A stretch of 64,000 nt of DNA. Origin: Clostridiaceae bacterium AF10-41 (GTDB lineage: Bacteria; Bacillota; Clostridia; Clostridiales; Clostridiaceae). Positions within the stretch are counted from its first letter, which is position 1; every line of letters begins with the position of its first letter. Below, piece after piece: positions 27,094 to 36,234 of this stretch. Under the pieces are notes generated by a model. That model had not been told where the DNA came from. It saw nothing but the letters and a program-made list of their open reading frames with translations, and ran no database searches. The stretch covers positions 10,707 to 74,706 of the forward strand of contig JAQCTH010000007.1 in assembly GCA_027686065.1 (NCBI GenBank), read 5' to 3'. A program made the translations under genes and the position numbers.

Positions 27094-28764
27094 ATGAAAT
27101 ATCAGAAAATAAATGGCCATGATTTTTATAACATGGTTGTTAATGCTAGCAACAGATTGTTGGAAGAAAGCGAATACGTTAATGCTTTAAATGTATTCCC
27201 TGTTCCAGATGGAGACACAGGAACAAATATGTCAGCTACCTTTAAAGCTGCAGTTAAAGAAATAGAAGGATTAAATTCTATATCAATTGCTGAAACTTCA
27301 AAAAAACTTGCTAAAGGGGCTTTAATGGGAGCAAGAGGAAACTCTGGAGTGATTCTTTCTCAAATATTAAGAGGTATTTCTAAGGGCCTAGAAGGGAAAA
27401 ATGAAGTAGACGCTATAGAACTTGCTATAGCCTTCAAAGAAGGTAGTAACGCAGCTTATAAGGCTGTTATGAGACCAACAGAAGGAACTATACTTTCTGT
27501 TATAAGAGCTGCGGCTGATGCAGCAATAGATACAGATGTAAAAGATATAATAGATATTATGGACGTTATAGTAACAGAAGCTAAAATAATGTTAGATAAA
27601 ACCCCCGATTTATTACCAGCATTAAAGAAGGCTAAGGTTGTAGATTCAGGTGGAATGGGATTATATATTATTCTTAAAGGAATGTATGATGCCCTAAGAG
27701 AGGATATTAAGGCTGAAATAAAGGATATTAAACCAGCAACTGCTAAAATGCAAGGTGCTCAAGGGACAGAAGATATAGATATTAAGTTTGGTTATTGTAC
27801 TGAATTTATAATTTTAGCAGATGCTAACAAAGCTGAAAAATTTAGAGATGAAATAACTCCTATGGGAGACTCACAAGTTGTAGTTGGATATGAAGATGTT
27901 ATAAAGGTACATATTCATACAAATGACCCAGGAGCTGTTTTAGCGAAGGCTGTTAAATTAGGAGAATTATCAAAAATAAAAATAGATAATATGAGAGAAG
28001 AACATAGAGAAGTTCTTTTAAATAAAGAAGAATATAAAGAAGCTAACTTAGATGATTCAGCTCACTTTGAGGGTGAAGCAGCTATTGAAGAGTTGGAACA
28101 GGAAAAGAAAAAATACGCATTTGTAGCAGTTGCAATGGGTGAAGGAATAACTAATATATTCAAAGATCTAGGTGTTGACTATGTTATAGAAGGTGGTCAA
28201 ACAATGAACCCTTCAACTCAAGATATAATGGAATGTGTGTCTAAATTAAATGCTGAACATATTTTCGTTTTACCAAATAATAAGAATATAATAATGTCAG
28301 CAAACCAAGCTGCTGAAATTGCAGATAAAGATGTTAGAGTAATACCAACAACTACAATACCTCAAGGAATAACATGTGTTACAATGTTTAATCCAGAACT
28401 AGAAGTTGATGAGAATGTAGAAAATCTTAAAGAAGCAAGAGAAATGGTTAAGACAGGTTCTGTAACTTATGCAGTAAGAGATACAGAAATGGATGGAATA
28501 GAAATAAAAGAAGGAAATATTCTTGGTTTGATTGAAGGTAAAATAAAGAAAGTTGGAGAATCATACTTTGATGTTACAGAAGAAATACTTTCTGATATGA
28601 TTGACGAAGATAGTGAGCTTATAACGATTTTCTATGGTGCAGACGTAACTGAAGAAGAAGCAGAAGAATTTGCAGAAAAAATAGAAGAAAAGTATGGAGA
28701 GCTAGATGTTCAATGCTATAAAGGAGCACAGCCTCTTTATTATTTCTTAGTATCAGTAGAATAA
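27094..28764 (+). CDS. fakA: DAK2/DegV-type fatty acid kinase catalytic subunit (YloV/FakA)
   Basis: 556 residues. The N-terminal DAK2 kinase domain (about 10-200) has NVFPVPDGDTGTNMSATF, where the aspartates bind ATP-magnesium, and GARGNSGVILSQILRG. A middle region with YCTEFII and the C-terminal FakA domain follow. FakA phosphorylates fatty acids bound to a separate FakB (DegV) protein, feeding exogenous fatty acids into phospholipids via PlsX, which is encoded at 38405. No fakB is visible in the window. An AGGAGG ribosome binding site precedes the ATG. Confidence 0.9.
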   Translation: MKYQKINGHDFYNMVVNASNRLLEESEYVNALNVFPVPDGDTGTNMSATFKAAVKEIEGLNSISIAETSKKLAKGALMGARGNSGVILSQILRGISKGLEGKNEVDAIELAIAFKEGSNAAYKAVMRPTEGTILSVIRAAADAAIDTDVKDIIDIMDVIVTEAKIMLDKTPDLLPALKKAKVVDSGGMGLYIILKGMYDALREDIKAEIKDIKPATAKMQGAQGTEDIDIKFGYCTEFIILADANKAEKFRDEITPMGDSQVVVGYEDVIKVHIHTNDPGAVLAKAVKLGELSKIKIDNMREEHREVLLNKEEYKEANLDDSAHFEGEAAIEELEQEKKKYAFVAVAMGEGITNIFKDLGVDYVIEGGQTMNPSTQDIMECVSKLNAEHIFVLPNNKNIIMSANQAAEIADKDVRVIPTTTIPQGITCVTMFNPELEVDENVENLKEAREMVKTGSVTYAVRDTEMDGIEIKEGNILGLIEGKIKKVGESYFDVTEEILSDMIDEDSELITIFYGADVTEEEAEEFAEKIEEKYGELDVQCYKGAQPLYYFLVSVE

Positions 28765-28771
28765 TATAAAA

Positions 28772-28820
28772 AAAGCACAAGTTTTTCACTTTATTTACAT
28801 AAGTAGAAACTTGTGCTTTA
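28772..28820 (+). terminator. Probable terminator after fakA
   Basis: A perfect 13-bp stem AAAGCACAAGTTT/AAACTTGTGCTTT (28772-28784 with 28807-28819) with a 22-base loop. The T-tract after it is short. Confidence 0.65.
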
Positions 28821-28854
28821 ATATTTAGTGAATTAAAATTTTGAGGGTGAGCAA

Positions 28855-30885
28855 ATGAATATATCCATGGAAATATCTACTTTAAAAGGAGTAGGACCAA
28901 AGCTTAGTGAAAGGCTTAATAGATGCGGAATTTTTACTATATATGATTTACTGCTATATTTCCCAAGAGATTATGAATTTATAAGAAGTGATATAGATTT
29001 TAATGAAATAGATGGTGAAGAAAAACAAATTTTAAGCTGTAGAGTAATAGGTTATGATAGAGATATAAAAACCAAAACAGGGAAAATTATAACAACAATA
29101 AAATTTGATTATAAAGGACACATTGTTGTTGGAAAATGGTTCAATCAAAGATATATAAAAAATTCTTATAGATTAAATGAATCTTATGAGTTAGTTGGGA
29201 AATTTAAAAAAGTAGGAAACTTATTAGAAGTTATAAACCCTATTATTGGATGTAGAGACGCGAAGAAAAGTGAAATAATACCTAAATACCCTTTGAAAGG
29301 TGATTTAAGTGATAAAATAATTACTAAGCTTATAAATCAAATATTAGATGAAATAGCTATAACAGATAATTTGCCAGAAATAATACTAGAAAAGTATAAT
29401 ATAATAGGACTGGATAGAGCAATAAGAGAAATTCATTTTCCAAAAGATAAAAATGAATTAGATAAAGCATTAGTAAGATTAAAATTTCAAGAGTTATTTA
29501 CATATTCAATGAAACTTTTATTACTAAAAAATAATCTTAGAAACAAAAATGGGATTTCGTTTTATTGGCATAAACAATTGACTGATTTAAAAGAAGCCTT
29601 GCCATTCAAATTAACAGAGGCACAAACTAAAGTTGTTAGAGAAATATTAAGAGATCAAAAAAGTAATTCCCCCATGAATAGGCTTGTTCAGGGTGATGTT
29701 GGTAGTGGTAAAACTATAGTTGCCATAATAGCGATGTTTAATGTTATAAAAAATGGATTTCAAGCATCTTTAATGGCGCCAACAGAAATACTTGCCAATC
29801 AACATTATAAAGAAACTATGAAGATATTAGAGTGTTTTGGTGTAGAAGTGGAATTGTTAACTGGAAGTACTAGCTTAAAAGAAAAGAAACGAATAAAAGA
29901 TAGGATTTCCACAGGAGAACCAATTATAGTAATAGGAACACATGCATTAATTCAAGAAGATGTAGATTTTACTAATCTAGGACTTGTTATTACAGATGAG
30001 CAACATAGGTTTGGAGTTGAACAAAGAAATAAACTTATAAATAAAGGAAGACGACCGGATGTTTTAGTTATGACAGCCACACCTATACCTAGAACTTTAG
30101 CTTTATATATGTATTCAGACTTAGATGTTTCAATTATTGATAAGCTGCCTCCAGGAAGAAAAAAGATAGCTACAAAATTCTATTCTGAAAATGATAGAAT
30201 GTTAGCTTATAAATTAGCTTTAGATGAAATAAGAAAAGGAAGGCAAGTTTATATAGTTTGTCCATTAATCGAAGAAAATGAAAAGATGGAATTAAATTCA
30301 GTTGAAAAACTTTATGAAGAATTAAAAGATGATGTATTTAAAAATGTAAGTATAGAAATATTACATGGTAAAATGAAGCCAAAAGAAAAAGATGAACTTA
30401 TAAATTTATTTAAGGAAGATAAAATTAAAGTTATTATCTCAACTACTGTAATTGAAGTTGGAGTAAATGTACCAAATGCTTCAATGATGATAATAGAAAA
30501 TTCAGAGAGATTTGGTTTAGCACAGCTTCATCAGCTAAGAGGAAGAGTAGGAAGAGGAGAATATGAATCTTATTGTATTCTTATCGGAAATGCAAAAAAT
30601 CAAAAAACAAAAAAAAGAATGGAAATAATGGTGGAATCGACAGATGGATTTTATATATCAGAGCAGGATCTAAAGCTTAGAGGAGCGGGTGAAATGTTTG
30701 GTATAAGACAAAGTGGGGATATAGGACTTGTTCTTGCAGATATATATGAAGATATAGATATATTAAAATGTGCAAGATACGAAGCTAATAATTTAATTAG
30801 CTCTAATGAAATAGAACATGTAAAATTGTGTAGAGAAATATCAGACTCTATTGAGAGATATAGTCGATATATTTGTTTTAATTAA
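28855..30885 (+). CDS. recG: ATP-dependent DNA helicase RecG
   Basis: 676 residues. RecG reverses stalled forks and branch-migrates Holliday junctions. The N-terminal wedge (OB) domain begins with LKGVGPKLSERL and covers about residues 1-170. The helicase core has GDVGSGKT, MAPTEILANQHY, the DEQH box in TDEQHRFGVEQR, TATPIPRTL, and QLRGRVGRGE. The C-terminal SEQDLKLRGAGEMFG motif is typical. Downstream rsmD and coaD follow as in other Firmicutes. Confidence 0.97.
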   Translation: MNISMEISTLKGVGPKLSERLNRCGIFTIYDLLLYFPRDYEFIRSDIDFNEIDGEEKQILSCRVIGYDRDIKTKTGKIITTIKFDYKGHIVVGKWFNQRYIKNSYRLNESYELVGKFKKVGNLLEVINPIIGCRDAKKSEIIPKYPLKGDLSDKIITKLINQILDEIAITDNLPEIILEKYNIIGLDRAIREIHFPKDKNELDKALVRLKFQELFTYSMKLLLLKNNLRNKNGISFYWHKQLTDLKEALPFKLTEAQTKVVREILRDQKSNSPMNRLVQGDVGSGKTIVAIIAMFNVIKNGFQASLMAPTEILANQHYKETMKILECFGVEVELLTGSTSLKEKKRIKDRISTGEPIIVIGTHALIQEDVDFTNLGLVITDEQHRFGVEQRNKLINKGRRPDVLVMTATPIPRTLALYMYSDLDVSIIDKLPPGRKKIATKFYSENDRMLAYKLALDEIRKGRQVYIVCPLIEENEKMELNSVEKLYEELKDDVFKNVSIEILHGKMKPKEKDELINLFKEDKIKVIISTTVIEVGVNVPNASMMIIENSERFGLAQLHQLRGRVGRGEYESYCILIGNAKNQKTKKRMEIMVESTDGFYISEQDLKLRGAGEMFGIRQSGDIGLVLADIYEDIDILKCARYEANNLISSNEIEHVKLCREISDSIERYSRYICFN

Positions 30886-30949
30886 AAAAATTGTATATGA
30901 ATAAATATTATGATAAAATTGAAATGATAGTACCTAAGGAGGAAACTAA

Positions 30950-31504
30950 ATGAGAATAATAGCAGGTAAAGCAAGAGGAAAAAAATTAATACCTCCAGCT
31001 ACCATGGAAACTAGACCAACTTTAGACAGAGTAAAAGAAGCTATGTTTAGTATAATTCAAGGATACATACCAGAAGCAGTGGCTATAGATGTTTTTGCAG
31101 GAACAGGAAGTCTTGGCTTAGAAGCAGCAAGCAGAGGTGCAAAGGAAGTTTATTTAATTGATAAAAGTAATACTACGTTTCCTTTGTTAAAGCAAAATGT
31201 TAAGAACTTAAAATTTGAAGATTTTTGTATTCCATTAAATATGGATTCATATGATGCTTTAAAGATGTTAAATAATAAAGGAATAACTTTTGATATTATA
31301 TTTATAGATCCACCTTATTGTAAAGAAATGATTCCAGAAGCGATTAAAATAGTAAAAGAAAATAATATGCTGAAGGAAAATGGAATAATAGTTACAAAAA
31401 TAGATTCTATAGAGGATATATACGAAGGATATAAAGATATAAAATTATTACAAAGTAGAAAATACGGAAATACAACAGTATGTTTTTATAAATATGAGGA
31501 GTAA
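30950..31504 (+). CDS. rsmD: 16S rRNA (guanine(966)-N(2))-methyltransferase
   Basis: 184 residues. It begins MRIIAGKARGKKLIPP and includes TRPTLDRVKEAMFSII. The SAM-binding loop is DVFAGTGSLGLEAASRGA, and the catalytic motif of N-methyltransferases is DPPYC in IFIDPPYC. It methylates G966 of 16S rRNA by family. It ends 7 bases before coaD. Confidence 0.96.
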   Translation: MRIIAGKARGKKLIPPATMETRPTLDRVKEAMFSIIQGYIPEAVAIDVFAGTGSLGLEAASRGAKEVYLIDKSNTTFPLLKQNVKNLKFEDFCIPLNMDSYDALKMLNNKGITFDIIFIDPPYCKEMIPEAIKIVKENNMLKENGIIVTKIDSIEDIYEGYKDIKLLQSRKYGNTTVCFYKYEE

Positions 31505-31511
31505 ATAAAAA

Positions 31512-31994
31512 GTGATAGATATGAATATAGCAGTATATCCAGGGAGTTTTGATCCTATTACTAAAGGACATTTAGATATTATAACTAGAGGTTCTAAGAT
31601 TTATGATAAACTTATAGTTGCAGTATTAGTAAATGTGGATAAAAAGTGTTTATTTAATATTGAAGAGAGAGTTGAATTAATTAAAAAAGTTACTAAGAAT
31701 TTAAAAAATGTAGAAGTATTAAGTTTTGAAGGATTATTAGTAGATTTTGCAAAGATACATAATTCAAAGGTTATATTAAAGGGTCTTAGAACAATATCAG
31801 ATTTTGAATATGAATTTCAAATGGCGCTTATGAATTCGAAATTAAATCCAGATATAGAGACGGTTTTTATGATGACTTCTTCAGCATATTCGTATGTAAG
31901 TTCATCTTCAGTAAAGCAAGTTGCTAAATTTGGTGGAAATATTGAAGGGCTTGTACCTAAAGAATTAATATCAGAGATTATGGATAAGTTTTAA
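31512..31994 (+). CDS. coaD: Phosphopantetheine adenylyltransferase
   Basis: 160 residues from GTG 31512, or 157 from ATG 31521. It adenylates 4'-phosphopantetheine to dephospho-CoA, the step after CoaBC (encoded at 13150) in CoA synthesis. The nucleotidyltransferase motif [10 protein letters not shown] and the C-terminal signature [13 protein letters not shown] are intact. The AGGAG at 31497 fits the GTG start better by spacing, while family members usually begin at the residue encoded by ATG 31521; I keep GTG with low certainty. Confidence 0.95.
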   Translation: MIDMNIAVYPGSFDPITKGHLDIITRGSKIYDKLIVAVLVNVDKKCLFNIEERVELIKKVTKNLKNVEVLSFEGLLVDFAKIHNSKVILKGLRTISDFEYEFQMALMNSKLNPDIETVFMMTSSAYSYVSSSSVKQVAKFGGNIEGLVPKELISEIMDKF

Positions 31995-32018
31995 ATTGTT
32001 TTATCGGGGGGAAGAGAT

Positions 32019-32555
32019 ATGGAGAAGACAGAAGTCAATATAATAGAACTTTTGGAGTATTTGGAAGAACTTATAGAAACAGCACCTAAGGTACCTATAA
32101 CAGGTAAAAGTGTAGTAGACAAAAAGGAATTCTTAGAAGTAATAGATCAAGTAATAAATTATCTTCCAGATCAGTTGAAAAAAGCACAATGGGTAATGAC
32201 TGAAAAAGATAGAATACTTGGAGATGCTCAAAAAGAGTATGAGTCAACTAAAAGTGAAATTCTAGAAATGATGAAGCAAAAAGTTGAGAATCATGATATA
32301 GTTAAGGAAGCTAAAATAAGAGCTAATGAAATAATTGCCCTAGCACAAAGAGATGCTAAGGCAATTAGAATTGGATCAAGAGAGTATTCAACAGAAATTT
32401 TATCTCAATTAGATAGAGAAATTGAAGAAAAAAGAAATATACTAATTCAAAATATGCAAAAATCTTTTGAATTAGCAGCAAAAGAGATAGATGAAAAACT
32501 AAGTAGTACAGGATCAAAAATAAAGGAAAATATCTCAGAGTTAAGAGGAATGTAA
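32019..32555 (+). CDS. Coiled-coil protein of unknown function
   Basis: 178 residues, highly charged, without membrane segments. After a short N-terminal region (VVDKKEFLEVIDQVINYLPDQ, about 28-48) it is almost entirely predicted helix with heptad-like spacing (for example KEAKIRANEIIALAQRDAKAIR). It resembles the ATPase-stalk or DivIVA-like proteins found after coaD in clostridia, but I cannot assign a function. A GGGGGGAAG ribosome binding site precedes the ATG. Its 3' end overlaps the end of ylbJ on the opposite strand by 15 bases. Confidence 0.8.
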   Translation: MEKTEVNIIELLEYLEELIETAPKVPITGKSVVDKKEFLEVIDQVINYLPDQLKKAQWVMTEKDRILGDAQKEYESTKSEILEMMKQKVENHDIVKEAKIRANEIIALAQRDAKAIRIGSREYSTEILSQLDREIEEKRNILIQNMQKSFELAAKEIDEKLSSTGSKIKENISELRGM

Positions 32556-32566
32556 ATTCCTCTTAA
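32541..32566. terminator. Bidirectional terminator made from the ends of two convergent genes
   Basis: Perfect stem TTAAGAGGAA/TTCCTCTTAA (32541-32550 with 32557-32566), loop TGTAAA. The stop codon of the + gene is in the loop and the stop of ylbJ forms the edge of the stem. Confidence 0.75.
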
Positions 32567-33731
32567 AGCTTTTTAGAATTATAGATATTAATAGTGTTAA
32601 TAAGAAAAACAATAATATAGGAATATAATATTTATAAAATGTATAAATATTATAATTCTCATTTGGAATAATAATTGAAGTTGGAACTGAAGTTAAAAGT
32701 ACGGTGCTTGAAATAAAGGTTATTATGAAACTTAGTAATCCTTGAATAAACTTATAAAATATATATTTTATCATATTAGGACTATTTTTACTTACTATAG
32801 AGCTTACTTGAGCTATAACGGATAAGCTTGAGAATGATAAAATAAAGCTCATCATGCTTAATTTTAAACTCATGGATATATTAGAAGTAGAAATTAATTT
32901 ACATCCATTTGTAAATTCAATGCTTCCTAAAAAAAGATTATATAGTGTTCCAGTAGGTAAATTAATTAGGTCTTCTAAATATTTAAAAGCAATGCTTATA
33001 TAAGTGTTGCTTTTTATTATGCTTATTACTACTGAAAATATTATAACAAAAGCTCCTACGTTTATAGTTGTAGTAACTGCGTTTTCAATAGAATTTTTTA
33101 GATTAATGCCAAAGGGAAGCTCTTTATAAGTGCTATTTGAATTTGGAGAAGAAACTTTAGATTTTACGTTTCTTCTTGTTAAAAAACCTACAATGATTAT
33201 AGAGATATAATTAGCTATTAATAAAATATAGCCGAGTTTTACATCATATAACATAGCAGTTGCAACTGCTCCTAAAATAAAAATTGGTCCTGCATTAGAT
33301 GCTATATTTAAAAGTCTTTCATATTCACTTTTATGTATATATCCAAGCTCATAAATGTCAGAAGAGTATTTTGCTCCTAATGGATAGCCGCATATAAAAC
33401 TTGCAGCCAATGGAAAAGAGCAATTTCTAGAAAGACCTAGAGGTTTACAAATTAAAGGTCCAAGAATCTTAGAATAAAGAGTTATTCCATCATAGTAGAT
33501 TAATAAGTTACATATGACACTAAATGGAAAAATCGTTGGCAATATTGCGGTAATAACAAGTTTTGTACCATTTATAGCAGCTGAAATACTAACTTCTAGA
33601 TTTATTACAAATATAATTATAAATATAGTAATAGCAAAACAAATAAGATAATTTTTCTTAATATCTAAAAGTTTTAAAAGTAATGCTACAAGAAAAAAAA
33701 TTAAAAGCCATAAAATAAAAATACTAAACAT
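32541..33731 (-). CDS. ylbJ: Sporulation integral membrane protein YlbJ
   Basis: 396 residues, strongly hydrophobic, with about ten membrane helices. Gate (nucleoside-recognition-like) motifs include AILPTIFPFSVICNLL and FICGYPLGAKYSSD. YlbJ is a sigma-E-controlled protein needed for heat-resistant spores in Bacillus; its transported substrate is not established. The - strand start is preceded by GGAGGT. It lies 47 bases downstream of tmcAL (on the - strand), the same ylbM-ylbJ linkage as in Bacillus. Confidence 0.92.
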   Translation of the reverse strand: MFSIFILWLLIFFLVALLLKLLDIKKNYLICFAITIFIIIFVINLEVSISAAINGTKLVITAILPTIFPFSVICNLLIYYDGITLYSKILGPLICKPLGLSRNCSFPLAASFICGYPLGAKYSSDIYELGYIHKSEYERLLNIASNAGPIFILGAVATAMLYDVKLGYILLIANYISIIIVGFLTRRNVKSKVSSPNSNSTYKELPFGINLKNSIENAVTTTINVGAFVIIFSVVISIIKSNTYISIAFKYLEDLINLPTGTLYNLFLGSIEFTNGCKLISTSNISMSLKLSMMSFILSFSSLSVIAQVSSIVSKNSPNMIKYIFYKFIQGLLSFIITFISSTVLLTSVPTSIIIPNENYNIYTFYKYYIPILLFFLLTLLISIILKSFKRNLHSS

Positions 33732-33778
33732 AAAATTTACCTCCTATATAGTATTTATATGCCTATGGCTTTCTAATA

Positions 33779-34984
33779 TTAACTTTTTATTATAGGGAAC
33801 ATTAAATAATCATTTAGAGGATTTACCTTATTATTTAATATTGAATATGCTTTAGTGGCTTGAATATCTAAAGTTAAAAGAGGATTATTTATGTTTTTTG
33901 GAACCTTTGTTATTATTGGAATTTTTGATTTTTTCTTCATTTCCTTTAATATAAGACGACCAGTATCATTAAATCCAAGAACTTTAGCATAAAGGTTATC
34001 CGGATTTATTAAATCTTTAAAAGAATACCTATCTAAAGATAAAAATATCTGAGACAATAATCGAGAAATTTTTGTATAAGTATATCTTTTACTTTTTACT
34101 CTAAATATTAAATCTTCATAAGAGTTGCTATAATATATTTCTTTTAAAAATTTATTATCTAAACCTTCTTTTATTTCGAAAAGATTGTTAAAATCTATAC
34201 AATCTGTAATGATCTTATATTTAATATATTCATACATATCTTTTTCAAAAACAAAAGGATAGTTTTCATCTTTTAAAGTGTATAGCATATCTAATGATGA
34301 ACTTGGAAGATAATTTTTTAAATTATCTAAAGATAAATTGTTTTTAAGACTTTCTCTTATACTAGTAGCAGAAGAAAAAAGACTATTTAGTTCTTTATCA
34401 TTATATTTAGAACCTTCTCTTTTTAAAGTTAGAGGTTTAATTGAACTATTTAAGAGAAGTAAAGCTTTTATATATTCTATTCCTAAGATATTGTTTGAAT
34501 TTGATAAAATTTCTTTCAAAGAGTTATCTTCTAAAGTTTTGATTAAAGAAAGTTCTCGTGCTTTGGCATAAGTCATTCCTTTTTTTAGATTTTCTTTAAT
34601 TTCTAATTTTAATTCATTAGATTCAGCTGTTAATATTTTAGCAATTTTAGTTAATAAAATGATATCGCCACATTCGCTTCCGAAAAAAATGTTATTGATT
34701 ACATTAATTGAGTCAAGAATATGTACTGAACCTCTTGCAAAAAATTCAGCAGAAGATAAGGCATAAAAAGTTGGTAACTCTAAAACTAAATCAACCCCAT
34801 TTGAAATAGCCATTTCAGCTCTTTTCCATTTATCTATTAACGCTGGCTCACCTCTTTGAACAAAATTACCACTCATTATACAAACTATACCATCACAATT
34901 TGTTTCTCTTCTTGCAGAGTCTAAATGATAAAGATGACCATTGTGAAAAGGGTTATACTCCGTTATTATTCCTGTTATATTCAT
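33779..34984 (-). CDS. tmcAL: tRNA(Met) cytidine acetate ligase TmcAL (YlbM)
   Basis: 401 residues. It acetylates the wobble cytidine 34 of elongator tRNA-Met using acetate and ATP. The nucleotidyltransferase signature GIITEYNPFHNGHLYHLD is at the N-terminus and SGNFVQRGEPALIDKW follows. The frame stays open for 30 more codons upstream, but AAGGAGTG lies just before ATG 34984 and the family starts at MNITGIITEYNP, so the longer form is rejected. Its neighbour on the other side is the divergent pta-ackA operon, whose product acetate is the TmcAL substrate. Confidence 0.94.
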   Translation of the reverse strand: MNITGIITEYNPFHNGHLYHLDSARRETNCDGIVCIMSGNFVQRGEPALIDKWKRAEMAISNGVDLVLELPTFYALSSAEFFARGSVHILDSINVINNIFFGSECGDIILLTKIAKILTAESNELKLEIKENLKKGMTYAKARELSLIKTLEDNSLKEILSNSNNILGIEYIKALLLLNSSIKPLTLKREGSKYNDKELNSLFSSATSIRESLKNNLSLDNLKNYLPSSSLDMLYTLKDENYPFVFEKDMYEYIKYKIITDCIDFNNLFEIKEGLDNKFLKEIYYSNSYEDLIFRVKSKRYTYTKISRLLSQIFLSLDRYSFKDLINPDNLYAKVLGFNDTGRLILKEMKKKSKIPIITKVPKNINNPLLTLDIQATKAYSILNNKVNPLNDYLMFPIIKS

Positions 34985-35132
34985 AAATACACTCCTTAAT
35001 GGGAAATATAAAATCATTATAACATAATAAAAATTTAATAAAAGGCTACTGCAAAGGAGAAGGATTGCCAACAATTAAAAACATTCAGAATATTTATAAT
35101 ATAAAGAATTAAATCTTTCGCATATTTTTATG

Positions 35133-35162
35133 TTGAAAGTTATAGTTATTTAGGAGTATATT
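35133..35162 (+). promoter_or_regulatory. Probable promoter of pta-ackA
   Basis: TTGAAA (35133-35138) and TATATT (35157-35162), 18-base spacer, about 45 bases before the pta start codon. Confidence 0.55.
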
Positions 35163-35207
35163 AATATATGAAGATGAGTCCGTATCTTTTTGAAAGGAGT
35201 AATTATT

Positions 35208-36209
35208 ATGGAACTTATGAATAAATTATGGGATGCAGCAAAGGCTGATAAAAGAAGAATAGTTCTTCCAGAAGGTGATGAGGAAAGAACTTTGGTTGCT
35301 GCACAAAGGATCGAAGAACTTGGTTTAGCTTATCCAGTTCTAGTTGGAGATGAAAATAAGATAAATGAGAAAGCAAAAGAACTAGGAGTGAACTTAGAAG
35401 GAATCGAAATAGTCGACCCAAACACTTCAGAAAGATTACAAACTTATGTTAATGAGTTTTATGAATTAAGAAAAAATAAAGGAATGACTTTAGAAAAATC
35501 TGAAAAAATAGTAAGAGATCCATTGTATTTTGGAACTATGATGGTTAAATTAGATGATGCTGATGGAATGGTTTCTGGTGCTATACATACTACTGGGGAT
35601 TTACTTAGACCAGGACTACAAATAATAAAAACTGCACCAGGAGTATCTGTTGTATCAAGTTTCTTTATAATGATGGTACCTGGTTCAAAATATGGAGAAG
35701 AAGGTATGCTTTTATTCTCAGACTGTGCAGTTAATCCAAACCCAACTTATGAGCAATTAGCAGCAATAGCTATAGCTACAGCTGATACAGCTAAAAATCT
35801 TTGCAAGATAGAACCAAGAGTGGCTATGTTATCATTTTCAACAATGGGAAGTGCAGATCACGAAATGGTTGATAAAGTTAGAAAAGCTACAGAACTTGCA
35901 AAGGAATTAAGACCTGATTTATTAATAGATGGTGAGTTACAATTAGATGCAGCTATAGTTGACAAGGTAGCATCTCAAAAAGCTCCAAATAGTGATGTGG
36001 CAGGCAAAGCTAATGTATTAATATTCCCAGATTTACAAAGTGGAAATATAGGATACAAGTTAGTTCAAAGATTTGCAAATGCAGAAGCTATAGGACCTAT
36101 GTGTCAAGGTTTTGCAAAACCAATAAATGATTTATCAAGAGGATGTAGTTCTGATGATATAGTTAATGTTGTTGCATTAACTGCAGTTCAAGCACAATCT
36201 CAAAAATAA
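35208..36209 (+). CDS. pta: Phosphate acetyltransferase
   Basis: 333 residues, the short clostridial form of phosphotransacetylase. It converts acetyl-CoA and phosphate to acetyl phosphate and CoA. Motifs include RRIVLPEGDEERT, GAIHTTGDLLRPGLQ, SDCAVNPNPTYEQLA and the C-terminal PINDLSRGCSSDDIV. TTG 35190 is in frame, but the AAAGGAG ribosome binding site lies between it and ATG 35208. ackA follows 25 bases later; together they make ATP and acetate during fermentation. Confidence 0.97.
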   Translation: MELMNKLWDAAKADKRRIVLPEGDEERTLVAAQRIEELGLAYPVLVGDENKINEKAKELGVNLEGIEIVDPNTSERLQTYVNEFYELRKNKGMTLEKSEKIVRDPLYFGTMMVKLDDADGMVSGAIHTTGDLLRPGLQIIKTAPGVSVVSSFFIMMVPGSKYGEEGMLLFSDCAVNPNPTYEQLAAIAIATADTAKNLCKIEPRVAMLSFSTMGSADHEMVDKVRKATELAKELRPDLLIDGELQLDAAIVDKVASQKAPNSDVAGKANVLIFPDLQSGNIGYKLVQRFANAEAIGPMCQGFAKPINDLSRGCSSDDIVNVVALTAVQAQSQK

Positions 36210-36234
36210 TAACTGTTAGGGAGGAGTATAACAA

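Noticed and set aside
34985..35074. Longer tmcAL starting 30 codons upstream with a hydrophobic N-terminus
   Set aside because: The extra residues do not match the family, and a strong AAGGAGTG directly precedes the internal ATG at 34984.
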